This document shows, piece by piece, positions 4,773 through 12,926 of a stretch of 26,142 nt of DNA. The DNA is taken from positions 12,957 to 39,098 of the IMG/VR virus record IMGVR_UViG_3300000101_000048. One strand, 5' to 3'. Each line of letters starts with the position of its first letter. Position 1 is the stretch's first letter. This DNA comes from a virus. The notes under the pieces are model-generated. The model saw nothing but the letters and a program-made list of their open reading frames with translations. It ran no database searches and was not told the origin of the DNA. The translations under genes and the position numbers were made by a program.

Positions 4773-5143
4773 TGGCAATAGTAAATAAAGTAGATTTAAA
4801 ATTGAAAGTAGACATTGATGTGTCAATAAAGTATCAGATACTTACGTATTGTTTCTTTAATGATACACTATTGTCTAATTCTGATTTAAAGTTTTTATGT
4901 GAATTAGCAAAAAATAATAATGTAGAATTAACCAAGTTTTGTATAAACCTTGTTTCTCAAGGAATATTTAAAAGCCCACAATCTGCAAGAAATGCAATTA
5001 CTAAAGCAGAAAAAAAGGGTTTGCTAATTAAAAAAGGGAACAATAAAAAGACAATCTTTTTAAATAAGGATATGAACGTTCAAGTAGATGGGTTAGTTTT
5101 GCTTGACTATAAAATCCTAGGCAATGTTCCCCAAGTCTCATAA
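4772..5143 (+). CDS. Winged-helix-like DNA-binding protein candidate, 123 aa
   Basis: Residues 53-86 (LTKFCINLVSQGIFKSPQSARNAITKAEKKG) look like two helices and a recognition helix. They are followed by a short basic hairpin LLIKKGNNKKTIFLN (85-98), typical of the wing in winged-helix proteins. An N-terminal segment of about 50 residues and a C-terminal extension of about 25 have no known motif. It starts inside the stop of the endolysin gene and its end overlaps the HU/IHF-like gene by 20 nt, so it is coupled to both. A regulator or an architectural partner of the HU-like protein is a reasonable inference. The fold call is by eye. Confidence 0.75.
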   Translation: MAIVNKVDLKLKVDIDVSIKYQILTYCFFNDTLLSNSDLKFLCELAKNNNVELTKFCINLVSQGIFKSPQSARNAITKAEKKGLLIKKGNNKKTIFLNKDMNVQVDGLVLLDYKILGNVPQVS

Positions 5144-5480
5144 AGAGTTTAAAAAAGAAATAGCAGATGAAGTGGGTGTCCACCAACAAGTAGTAGATGA
5201 TTTTATATCTTTCTATTATGCAAAGGTTAGAAGGAAGCTATCAGATTTATCTTTTCCAAGATTATATATTGAAGGTTTAGGTACATTTGAATTAAGAAAA
5301 AATAAGTTAGAAACAGCTATATTAAAGAATAAAAGTTTATTAGGTAATATAGCAAAGAGAACTTATAATGGTTATGCTAAAAGTGAAGATGTTAAATTAA
5401 ACATTAAACAAATGGAAGCAGCCTTAAAGCAAATACATAAAGATATAATAACTAAAAAAGAATTTAGAAAAAATGAGTAA
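5124..5480 (+). CDS. HU/IHF-like DNA-bending protein, 118 aa
   Basis: The protein matches the HU/IHF fold in layout: an N-terminal helical pair (residues 5-40, including VGVHQQVVDDFISFYYAKV) followed by YIEGLGTFELRKNK (48-61), which corresponds to the GFGTFEVRxR signature at the base of the DNA-gripping arms. It then departs from bacterial HU: the arm region is short, and a Lys-rich helical tail (about 88-118) follows. HU/IHF homologues are known in crAss-like phages. It overlaps the preceding winged-helix-like gene by 20 nt and the next gene by 8 nt. The likely role is bending or compacting phage DNA for replication or packaging. Confidence 0.82.
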   Translation: MFPKSHKEFKKEIADEVGVHQQVVDDFISFYYAKVRRKLSDLSFPRLYIEGLGTFELRKNKLETAILKNKSLLGNIAKRTYNGYAKSEDVKLNIKQMEAALKQIHKDIITKKEFRKNE

Positions 5481-5802
5481 GTGGAAAAAATATCTAGATG
5501 CCTTTAAGAATGCAGACAAAATAGCTGACGGGATAGTCAACAACATCTTTAAAAAAGAACACATTGAAGCTGTTGCAACTCACAGGTTTCAAATATGTAT
5601 AGGATGCTCTTTGTTTGATGCAAAAGGTGATGATTGCTTGGCTCAAGGCACGCAGCCATGCTGTAGTGACTGTGGTTGTAGTCTAACGTTTAAGGTTAGG
5701 TCATTATCCTCAGAGTGTCCAAAAGGATACTGGGAAGCTTATACAACAGAAGAACAAGAAGAATTAATAACCAAAAAAATTGAAAATGGAAAAGTTGACT
5801 AA
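5473..5802 (+). CDS. Cys-rich, probably zinc-binding protein, 109 aa
   Basis: The core, residues 39-88, holds eight Cys: CIGC (42, 45), C55, CC (63-64), CGC within SDCGCS (67, 69) and C82 in ECPKGYW. The layout CxxC...C...CCxxCGCxL...CPxGxW recurs in Bacteroidota phage proteins that I recall as unannotated. Two structural zinc sites or a disulfide-rich fold are possible. The N-terminal 35 residues are a helical Lys/Asp-rich extension. The gene overlaps the HU-like gene by 8 nt (ATGAGTAA) and the next tiny gene by 17 nt, so all are translated together. Function is unknown; a DNA- or RNA-binding ribbon is the simplest guess. Confidence 0.8.
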   Translation: MSKWKKYLDAFKNADKIADGIVNNIFKKEHIEAVATHRFQICIGCSLFDAKGDDCLAQGTQPCCSDCGCSLTFKVRSLSSECPKGYWEAYTTEEQEELITKKIENGKVD

Positions 5803-5944
5803 AGAAGAAATAGTAGGGGAATTACTAATTATTGGTGAGATCACTGCTGAAGAAGCAATAACACTATTAAGTGAATCAACGCCAGATTGTGATGATGAGT
5901 TAGAAATCATTAACCCTTATAATTATACAACAACAAGAACATAA
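5786..5944 (+). CDS. Acidic microprotein, 52 aa
   Basis: This short gene begins 17 nt before the upstream stop, in another frame. It encodes MEKLTKEEIVGELLIIGEIT followed by AEEAITLLSESTPDCDDELE. The pattern E-I-T-A-E-E-A-I-x-L-L fits one amphipathic helical hairpin, similar to many short phage proteins. The tail is acidic, then NPYNYTTTRT. There is no membrane or metal motif. Its overlap with the upstream gene, and the 10-nt gap to the nuclease gene, fill the space exactly, supporting it as real. Function unknown. Confidence 0.62.
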   Translation: MEKLTKEEIVGELLIIGEITAEEAITLLSESTPDCDDELEIINPYNYTTTRT

Positions 5945-5954
5945 AAACAAAACC

Positions 5955-6767
5955 ATGGGACTAAGATTTATAGAAGAAGGTCATGTGTATGAAAGTACAG
6001 ATGATGAAAAAATAAAATGGACAAGTGTAACTTCATTGGTTGCTAAGTTTAAACCTAAATTTGATAGGGATGGGCAAGCTAAAAAATCTTCAAAAAATAA
6101 AAGATCCAAATGGTTTGGTATGACACCCAAAGAAATAATATCAGCTTGGGATAATGAAACAGCAAGAGCAATTAAACTAGGTAACTTTTATCATGACCAA
6201 AGAGAGTCTGATATGATGGAGATTGATACTATTGGAAGACATGGTGTTGAAGTTCCTATTGTCAATCCCATTGTTGATAGTGAAGGAATTAAAATAGCTC
6301 CTATTCAAAAAATAGATGAAGGGGTATACCCAGAACATTTAGTATATCTTAAATCATTGGGTGTATGTGGACAAGCAGATTTAGTTGAAGTTGTAAATGG
6401 GTATATTAACATTCATGATTATAAGACTAATAAAGAAATAAAGGATAAAGGCTTTACAAATTGGGAAGGCATTACTAATAAAATGTTTATACCTGTTAAT
6501 CATTTAGATGATTGTAATCTTAATCACTATAACCTACAGCTCAGTATTTATGCGTATATTATTAAGAAGCATAACCCCAAACTTAAAATAGGTAAACTTA
6601 CTATTCAACATGTAAAGTTTAAAAAAGTAGGGGAAGATAAATTTGGTTATCCAATCAATGAACATGTAAATGGAGAGCCGGTTTTAGAAGATATTAAAAT
6701 TTATGAACTACCATATTTAAAAGATGAGGTAACATCTATGATGATGTGGTTAAAAGAAAATCAATGA
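5955..6767 (+). CDS. PD-(D/E)XK nuclease of the RecB/Cas4 type, 270 aa
   Basis: The protein has the ordered signatures of RecB-family exonucleases: GNFYHDQRE (His80), then GQADLVE (Asp142), IHDYKTNK (Asp155, Lys157) and a downstream YNLQLSIYAYII (Gln195, Tyr199). These match the motif I His, the D...D-x-K catalytic metal site and the QxxxY helix. Such enzymes degrade or process DNA ends and serve in phage recombination, DNA repair or host DNA breakdown. No helicase or Cas1 partner is in the window, and there are not enough Cys for the Cas4 iron-sulfur cluster. The start follows AAAACAAAACC directly. Its stop overlaps the next start (ATGA at 6764). Confidence 0.87.
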   Translation: MGLRFIEEGHVYESTDDEKIKWTSVTSLVAKFKPKFDRDGQAKKSSKNKRSKWFGMTPKEIISAWDNETARAIKLGNFYHDQRESDMMEIDTIGRHGVEVPIVNPIVDSEGIKIAPIQKIDEGVYPEHLVYLKSLGVCGQADLVEVVNGYINIHDYKTNKEIKDKGFTNWEGITNKMFIPVNHLDDCNLNHYNLQLSIYAYIIKKHNPKLKIGKLTIQHVKFKKVGEDKFGYPINEHVNGEPVLEDIKIYELPYLKDEVTSMMMWLKENQ

Positions 6768-7018
6768 AAAAATATAAAGAATATACAGTAGCTATTGCTA
6801 TACAATCTAAACATTCTAAAGTACCAACAGACTTTAGATTTGAGAATACAAGTATTATGTTAGACTTAGACCAAGTGATTTGGTGTAAACAATATTTTCA
6901 TGAGGCAACAGATAAGTTTAAGGATGAGTACACAGATATATTAATATTTGGTCAGTCAAAACCTATTACACTTAAGATCAATTATGAAAAATTTAAAAAG
7001 GAACTTAAACAAAATTAA
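6764..7018 (+). CDS. Hypothetical protein, 84 aa, translationally coupled
   Basis: I use the ATG at 6764, which overlaps the nuclease stop as ATGA; an earlier in-frame ATG at 6746 would add six residues (MVKRKS). The protein is small, with alternating strands and helices: YKEYTVAIAIQSKHSK, LDLDQVIWCKQYFHEA, and DILIFGQSKPITLKINY. No known motif is visible. Its coupling to the nuclease gene suggests a partner or inhibitor, but that is only positional. It ends 2 nt before the next ATG. Function unknown. Confidence 0.7.
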   Translation: MKKYKEYTVAIAIQSKHSKVPTDFRFENTSIMLDLDQVIWCKQYFHEATDKFKDEYTDILIFGQSKPITLKINYEKFKKELKQN

Positions 7019-7020
7019 AA

Positions 7021-7539
7021 ATGATAGTAAAATTATTTGATATACAGAATAGTAAAGTTGTATTAACTGAGCATTGTTATACATTACCTTTCCTAAAAAA
7101 AATTATGGATGAATATCCTGATAATTATATGCAGGTATATCAATATATATTTTATTTAAGTTGTCCTGATCCAGATCTAAATCCTTTTTTTAATCTACCA
7201 GAACATGAGAAAGAAGATATTATTATAGAAGAAATTGGATTAGAAGAATCTCCTGAAGATGGAAAAATAAGATATGCATTAGATATGTGTAAAAAAATGT
7301 ATGAAACACCTACGTATAGGGCTTATGTAGGAATTAAAGCTATGTTAGATAGGCTTGCTAAGTATATGGAGGTAACCCCTATAGAGCATGGTAGAGATGG
7401 TAACATGAACTCTATGATAAATGCTGCAGCTAAATTTGAGAACATTAGACAATCATATAAGGGTGCATTTTTAGATATGAAACAAGAACAAGAAAGTTCA
7501 GTACGTGGTGGTGCGGGATTGGCATATGATCAATTATAA
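7021..7539 (+). CDS. Unknown protein upstream of the packaging genes, 172 aa (small terminase possible)
   Basis: A mostly helical protein with an acidic middle (EHEKEDIIIEEIGLEESPEDGK) and a long C-terminal helix (about residues 120-160: HGRDGNMNSMINAAAKFENI). There is no signal peptide, membrane segment or HTH that I can be sure of. Its place just before the GroES-like and terminase large subunit genes makes a terminase small subunit or packaging helper the first hypothesis, since no other small-subunit candidate sits near the terminase. Against this, the usual N-terminal DNA-binding HTH of small terminases is not obvious. The gap after its stop contains the AAAACCAAA leader of the next gene. 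Confidence 0.75.
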   Translation: MIVKLFDIQNSKVVLTEHCYTLPFLKKIMDEYPDNYMQVYQYIFYLSCPDPDLNPFFNLPEHEKEDIIIEEIGLEESPEDGKIRYALDMCKKMYETPTYRAYVGIKAMLDRLAKYMEVTPIEHGRDGNMNSMINAAAKFENIRQSYKGAFLDMKQEQESSVRGGAGLAYDQL

Positions 7540-7556
7540 TTATAAAAACCAAACAA

Positions 7557-7838
7557 ATGAAAAATCAGATAGTAGTACCAGTAGGCATGAAATTATTAAT
7601 AAAGGAAATTAAACCAGAAACTAAAACCAAATCTGGGTTGTATTTACCTGAACAATTTTCTAAACAAACATTTCAGGGTATTGTTGTGGGTAGAGGAGAT
7701 GAAGTAACATCAATAGAAATTGGTGATACAGTACAATATGCAGATCATGCTATGCCAACACCAATGAAACATAATGGTGAAGAACACTTATTATTGCAAT
7801 TAGGAGATGTTTATGCAATTATAAGATATGATGAGTAG
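7557..7838 (+). CDS. groES: GroES-like co-chaperonin, 93 aa
   Basis: Length and layout match GroES (about 95-100 aa). Residues 5-18 form the first strand region (IVVPVGMKLLIKEI). Residues 20-35 form the mobile loop with the GroEL-contact tripeptide as LYL (28-30, within TKSGLYLPEQFS). Then follow GIVVGRGDE, IGDTVQYA (55-62) and the C-terminal EEHLLLQLGDVYAII. Phage GroES analogues (gp31 of T4, CocO of RB49) replace host GroES so that host GroEL can fold the capsid protein. No GroEL gene is seen, so host GroEL is probably used. It overlaps the terminase gene by 11 nt, placing it in the packaging and capsid operon. The leader contains AAAACCAAA (7545-7553). Confidence 0.88.
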   Translation: MKNQIVVPVGMKLLIKEIKPETKTKSGLYLPEQFSKQTFQGIVVGRGDEVTSIEIGDTVQYADHAMPTPMKHNGEEHLLLQLGDVYAIIRYDE

Positions 7839-10023
7839 AATCATACCAACATATGAGCTAGGTGCTTGGACAACAACTGAGTTTAAGGATGACCAAGAAT
7901 TCCAAGAATATATTTATGATATATTTAAAGAGCCTGGAAAATATGAATTTGATGAAACAGCATATTTGTTTAATACAGAAGCAAAAAGATTTAATGAAGA
8001 AGGCTTGTATTGTAGTGCACCTTTTAGGTCTAAAGATTTTATGGCTTATTGGGATGACCAAAAAAACAAATGCAGGCAGGGTGTAATCTACAATAACAAT
8101 GGTAGGTCTTGGTTTTTGACTAGGGATTATTATATGTGGTTAAACTTTCTACCTATATTTGATAAAGAAGAAAAAAAATATGGTTTTGCTAAAGTACGTG
8201 ATGCTCAATATCATATGGCATTATATGAATTATTAGCAGAACTAAATAATCAACATTCCGCAATACTTAAAAAAAGACAGATAGCTTCTTCATATTTTCA
8301 TATGGGTAAGCTTATTAATACATACTGGTTTGAAGAAGGAGCTACGTTAAAAATTGGTGCATCCTTAAAAGATTACATCAATGACAAAGGCTCATGGAAA
8401 TTTCTAGATGAGTACAAAACTTTTTTAAATGAACACACAGCTTGGTATAGACCTAGTAACCCTGAAAAGGTTTTACTCTGGCAACAACAAATAGAAGTTA
8501 AGGTAGGTAATAGAAAAACATCTAGAGGTCTTAAGTCTAAAATACAAGGAGCTTCATTTGAAAAGAATGCTACTACTGGGGTAGGTGGACCTTGTTCATA
8601 TTTCTTTCATGAAGAAGCTGGTATTGCCCCTAAAATGATGCAGACATATGAGTACTTGCGTCCTGCAATGTCTTCAGGAATGGTTACAACAGGAATGTTT
8701 ATAGCAGCAGGTTCAGTAGGAGATTTAGAACAATGTAATCCTTTAAAAGACATGATACTAAATCCTGTAGCAAATGATATATATGCTGTAGAAACTAACC
8801 TTATGGATGCAGATGGAACAACAGCAATGGCTGGACTATTTATACCAGAGCAATGGTCAATGCCTCCCTACATAGATGCATATGGTAACTCTGAAATAGA
8901 AGAAGCTATAGTTGCAATAGATCTAGAAAGATCACGTTGGAAAAATGAATTAGGTGCAGAACAATTCCAATTAAGAATATCACAGAAGCCTAAAAATATT
9001 GCTGAAGCATTTGCATATAGAAAAGCATCAGTATTTCCACAAGGTATACTAGCAAAGCAATTAAAAAAGATAGAAGAAAAAGAATACCCATATGAATTAA
9101 TTGAATTAGAAAAAGAACAAGACGGTATTGTTGCTAAAAGAACAAGAAAATTACCTATATCTGAATTCCCAGTAAACAAAAAACAAACAGATAAAACTGG
9201 ATCTATAGTTGTATGGGAAAGACCTGCAGCTAAGAGGCCTGCGTTTGGTGCATATTACGCATCTATTGATCCAGTCTCAGAAGGAAAGACAACAACTTCA
9301 GATTCATTATGTAGTATTTATGTATACAAAAATGCAACAGAAGTTACAAGGACAATAGCATCAGGAGAAGTAGAACAATTTATAGAAAAAGATAAAATTG
9401 TAGCAGCATGGTGTGGAAGATTTGATGACATAAATAAAACACATGAGAAACTTGAGCTTATTATAGAATGGTATAATGCATGGACTATTGTTGAAAATAA
9501 TATTTCATTATTTATACAGCATATGATTGCTAGAAAAAAACAAAGATACCTTGTTCCAAAACAACAAATATTATTCCTGAAAGATCTGGGTTCTAACAGA
9601 ACAGTTTATCAAGAGTATGGATGGAAAAATACTGGAACACTATTTAAAAGTCATTTAATATCTTATGCTATAGAATTTATCAGAGAAGCAATAGATGAAG
9701 AATTAGATGATGAAGGCAATGTAATGTCACAAACATTAGGTGTTGAAAGAATACCGGATCCTATGTTGATAAAGGAGATGTTGGCCTATTACCCTGGATT
9801 GAATGTTGATAGATTAGTTACATTTGGTGCACTGATTGCATTTGCTAAAATACAACAATCTAATAGGGGTTATACCAAAAGACGTGAATCAGACAGTCAA
9901 TCTTTGGTAAATTCAGAAAAAATAAGTAAATTAAAGTATACCAGTGCGTTTAAAAATATAGGCCGTAAAAAGTCTAGTATGGGTGGAAGAACAGGACGCA
10001 CAGGGTTTAAAAATATTAAATAG
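7828..10023 (+). CDS. terL: Terminase large subunit, 731 aa
   Basis: The ATP-driven DNA packaging motor and headful or site nuclease. The N-terminal ATPase half has a deviant Walker A-like loop KKRQIASSY (148-156), in the place of the usual GRQxGKS, and a Walker B with catalytic acid SYFFHEEAG (257-265). The C-terminal RNase H-like nuclease half has YYASIDPVSEG (Asp481), SD at 491-492 and TIVENNI (Glu556). A basic low-complexity tail follows (about 690-731, RRESDSQSL then GRKKSSMGGRTGRTG). At 731 aa it is longer than most terminases, as in crAss-like and other large-genome phages. The start overlaps the GroES-like gene. The missing canonical lysine pattern in the P-loop deserves an alignment check. 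Confidence 0.9.
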   Translation: MMSRIIPTYELGAWTTTEFKDDQEFQEYIYDIFKEPGKYEFDETAYLFNTEAKRFNEEGLYCSAPFRSKDFMAYWDDQKNKCRQGVIYNNNGRSWFLTRDYYMWLNFLPIFDKEEKKYGFAKVRDAQYHMALYELLAELNNQHSAILKKRQIASSYFHMGKLINTYWFEEGATLKIGASLKDYINDKGSWKFLDEYKTFLNEHTAWYRPSNPEKVLLWQQQIEVKVGNRKTSRGLKSKIQGASFEKNATTGVGGPCSYFFHEEAGIAPKMMQTYEYLRPAMSSGMVTTGMFIAAGSVGDLEQCNPLKDMILNPVANDIYAVETNLMDADGTTAMAGLFIPEQWSMPPYIDAYGNSEIEEAIVAIDLERSRWKNELGAEQFQLRISQKPKNIAEAFAYRKASVFPQGILAKQLKKIEEKEYPYELIELEKEQDGIVAKRTRKLPISEFPVNKKQTDKTGSIVVWERPAAKRPAFGAYYASIDPVSEGKTTTSDSLCSIYVYKNATEVTRTIASGEVEQFIEKDKIVAAWCGRFDDINKTHEKLELIIEWYNAWTIVENNISLFIQHMIARKKQRYLVPKQQILFLKDLGSNRTVYQEYGWKNTGTLFKSHLISYAIEFIREAIDEELDDEGNVMSQTLGVERIPDPMLIKEMLAYYPGLNVDRLVTFGALIAFAKIQQSNRGYTKRRESDSQSLVNSEKISKLKYTSAFKNIGRKKSSMGGRTGRTGFKNIK

Positions 10024-10038
10024 CCTAAAAAAATTTAG

Positions 10039-12798
10039 ATGAGAGTATTAAATGCAATGCAATTAAAGAACGGTGCTAAAGCAGAAGAGGGAGCTTCCTA
10101 TTCTAGTTTAACACAACCCACACAGTTTTTACCATACAGGAAAAAAACAGATGATTGGGCGGCTTGGAATCTAGATTGGTTAGAATTACAAGGTATAGAA
10201 TTTCTTAAAATTAATTCAAGAAGACTATTAAAAAACTATAAACTTGCTGTAGGTATAATAGATAAAACAGATTACATTGTTGAACCAGACAATGATTATA
10301 AAGAAATGATGGACGTTCTTACCCAAGAGAATGAATCAGCTCTTGAACTAAAATTTTATCCAATTGTACCCAATGTAATAAATGTGTTGACAGGTGAATT
10401 TGCTAAGAGATATTCTAAAGTTCAATTTAGAGCAGTAGATGACACATCTTACAATGAGATGCTTGAACAAAAAAGATTACAAATTGAGGAAACTTTGTTA
10501 GCTGATGCAGAGTCAAATTTAGTAATGAAAATGTTAGAGATGGGTATGGACCCAGCATCTGAAGAAGCACAACAAAAACTATCACCAGAAGGCTTAAAGT
10601 CTTTACCAGAAATTGAAGATTACTTTAGTAAGTCTTATAGAAGTATGGTTGAAGAATGGGCAACTCACCAGCTTAATGTGGATGAGGAAAGATTCAAAAT
10701 GCAAGAGCTAGAAGAAAGAGGCTTTAGAGATATGCTTATTTCTGATAGAGAGTTCTGGCATTTTAGAATGTTAGAAGATGATTATGATGTAGAACTATGG
10801 AATCCTGTATTAACATTTTACCAGAAATCTCCAGATCAAAGATATATATCTGATTCTAACTATGTAGGTAAGATAGATTTGATGACAGTATCAGATGTTA
10901 TAGATAAGTTTGGTTATCTTATGGATGAGAGACAACTTAAATCTCTTCAAAAAATATATCCAGCAAGATCTGCACAATATCAAGTAAATGGATATCAAAA
11001 TGATGGTTCATATTATGATGCAACTAAGTCACATGAGTGGAATACAAATTCTCCTGGTTTAGCATACAGACAATATACAAGTAACTACTGGAATGATCCA
11101 GCAACAGGAGGGGATATCATTAGTGAGATATTAGATAACTCAGAAGATATGACTCCTTTAGATGAAGGAAACTTGATGAGAGTTTCTACTATATATTGGA
11201 AGACACAAAGAAGAATTGGTCATTTGACTAAGATAGAAATTGATGGTTCAGTAACTCAAGAAATAGTTGATGAAACATTTAGAATAACTGAGAAGCCAGT
11301 ATTTGATACTTCAATATTTAAAAATAAAACAAAAGAAACATTACTTCAAGGAGAGCATATTGACTGGATATGGATTAATGAAGTATGGGGTGGTGTTAAG
11401 ATTGGTCCAAATTTACCAGCAATGTGGAGATCCACTATGGGTGATAATATTAATCCAATCTATGTTGGTATAAATAGAACTAAGCCTGGAAGACTACCTT
11501 TCCAGTTTAAAGGCAATAATACACTCTATGGATGCAAACTTCCAGTAGAAGGAAGAGTATTTTCTGATAGAAATACTAAGTCTACGTCTTTAGTAGATTT
11601 GATGAAAGCATATCAAGTTGGATACAATATGGTTAACAACCAAATTGCTGACATTCTAATAGATGAATTAGGAACAGTAATTATGTTTGATCAAAATGCT
11701 TTACCACGTCACTCAATGGGAGAAGACTGGGGGAAAAATAATTATGCTAAAGCATGGGTTGCAATGAAAGACTTTCAAATGCTACCTCTTGATACATCAA
11801 TTACAAATACTGAGAATGCTACCAACTTTAATCACTATCAAACTCTTAATATGGAGCAGACTAGTAGATTGATGTCTAGAATACAATTAGCAAATTATTT
11901 TAAACAACAGTGCTTTGATGCAATTGGAATCAACCCACAACGTCTAGGAGGCGCTGTATCAGCTCAAACTGCTACAGGGGTAGTTCAGGCTATGCAACAA
12001 TCTTACGCTCAAACAGAGATGTATTTTGTACAGCATTCAGATCAATTAATGCCTAGAGTTCATCAAATGAGAACTGACCTTGCTCAATACTATCAAAGTA
12101 GTAACCCTAGTGTTAGATTGAGTTATATTTCTTCTGAGGCAGAAAAGGTAAATTTCTCTATTAATGGAACTGATTTACTACTTAGAGATTTTAATATTTT
12201 TGCAACAACTAAAACAAACCACAGAGCTATATTAGAAAATCTAAAACAAATGGCTCTTTCAAATAATACTACAGGAGCAAGCATATATGAATTAGGTAAT
12301 ATTGTTAAAGCAGATTCTATAGCTGAAGTAACAGATATACTAAAAGATTCACAAGAACGTGTTGAACAGCAGAGACAACAAGATATGCAACAGCAACAAC
12401 AAATGCAGCAAGAGCAAATCCAAGCTAAACAACAAGAAGAGCAAATGAAACTTCAAGTTGAAATGACTGAGAAGGAAAAAGATAGACAGAATGATGTACT
12501 ACTAGCAGAGATAAGATCAGCTGGATATGGATCTATGGTTGACTTGAATGAGAATAAACAGTCTGATTATCAAGATGCTATGAAAGATATAAGAGAATCT
12601 GATAGATATCAAGATCAAGCAAACCTTAAAAGAGAAGAAAACGTTGCAAAACAAAGCATGGAACAGAGTAGACTAAATGTTGAACGTGAAAAAATAGCTG
12701 CACAAAAGAGTATTGCACAAACTAAATTAGACATTGCAAGAGAGAATAAAAATAAATATGATGTCAAGTCTTCAAAAGAAAATAAGGATAAAAAGTAA
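10039..12798 (+). CDS. Portal protein, 919 aa
   Basis: It is placed directly after the terminase and before the scaffold and capsid genes, and has the length range and architecture of large portals. The N-terminal half contains VINVLTGEFAKRYSKVQFRAVD (about residues 110-135). The central part has repeated Trp-rich segments and the conserved-looking YQVGYNMVNNQIADILI (about 528-545) followed by GTVIMFDQNALP. The region GINPQRLGGAVSAQTATG then leads into the long stem helix. The C-terminal 145 residues are Gln/Glu/Lys-rich coiled coil (QQRQQDMQQQQQMQQ onward), resembling the C-terminal extension of crAss-like portals. The portal forms the dodecameric ring through which DNA is packaged. The assignment rests on gene order and pattern, not on a search. 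Confidence 0.83.
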   Translation: MRVLNAMQLKNGAKAEEGASYSSLTQPTQFLPYRKKTDDWAAWNLDWLELQGIEFLKINSRRLLKNYKLAVGIIDKTDYIVEPDNDYKEMMDVLTQENESALELKFYPIVPNVINVLTGEFAKRYSKVQFRAVDDTSYNEMLEQKRLQIEETLLADAESNLVMKMLEMGMDPASEEAQQKLSPEGLKSLPEIEDYFSKSYRSMVEEWATHQLNVDEERFKMQELEERGFRDMLISDREFWHFRMLEDDYDVELWNPVLTFYQKSPDQRYISDSNYVGKIDLMTVSDVIDKFGYLMDERQLKSLQKIYPARSAQYQVNGYQNDGSYYDATKSHEWNTNSPGLAYRQYTSNYWNDPATGGDIISEILDNSEDMTPLDEGNLMRVSTIYWKTQRRIGHLTKIEIDGSVTQEIVDETFRITEKPVFDTSIFKNKTKETLLQGEHIDWIWINEVWGGVKIGPNLPAMWRSTMGDNINPIYVGINRTKPGRLPFQFKGNNTLYGCKLPVEGRVFSDRNTKSTSLVDLMKAYQVGYNMVNNQIADILIDELGTVIMFDQNALPRHSMGEDWGKNNYAKAWVAMKDFQMLPLDTSITNTENATNFNHYQTLNMEQTSRLMSRIQLANYFKQQCFDAIGINPQRLGGAVSAQTATGVVQAMQQSYAQTEMYFVQHSDQLMPRVHQMRTDLAQYYQSSNPSVRLSYISSEAEKVNFSINGTDLLLRDFNIFATTKTNHRAILENLKQMALSNNTTGASIYELGNIVKADSIAEVTDILKDSQERVEQQRQQDMQQQQQMQQEQIQAKQQEEQMKLQVEMTEKEKDRQNDVLLAEIRSAGYGSMVDLNENKQSDYQDAMKDIRESDRYQDQANLKREENVAKQSMEQSRLNVEREKIAAQKSIAQTKLDIARENKNKYDVKSSKENKDKK

Positions 12799-12863
12799 GT
12801 GTTAGCTATATACTGCAAAAAATTTTAGAAAACTTTTAAAAGATTTAAAATATTATAAGTTTA

Positions 12864-12893
12864 TTCTAAAAGTTTATTCTTATATTATATATG
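12864..12893 (+). promoter_or_regulatory. Probable promoter before the scaffold-capsid genes
   Basis: TATATATG (12886-12893) stands where TACATTTG stands in the promoter at 3499-3506. Both are followed after 4-5 nt by the near-identical leader AAGTTTAATWTTAAAACCAA (12899-12918 here, 3511-3530 there). The -33 match is poor (ATTCT near 12863-12867). The alignment with the stronger promoter, more than the consensus, supports the call. Confidence 0.45.
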
Positions 12894-12926
12894 TATAGAA
12901 GTTTAATATTAAAACCAACAAATATT

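Noticed and set aside
12891-12926. An N-terminal extension MYRSLILKPTNI of the scaffold-like protein
   Set aside because: The ATG at 12891 is part of the probable -7 box, and the extension translates the shared leader motif. The ATG at 12927 fits the leader position seen at other genes.
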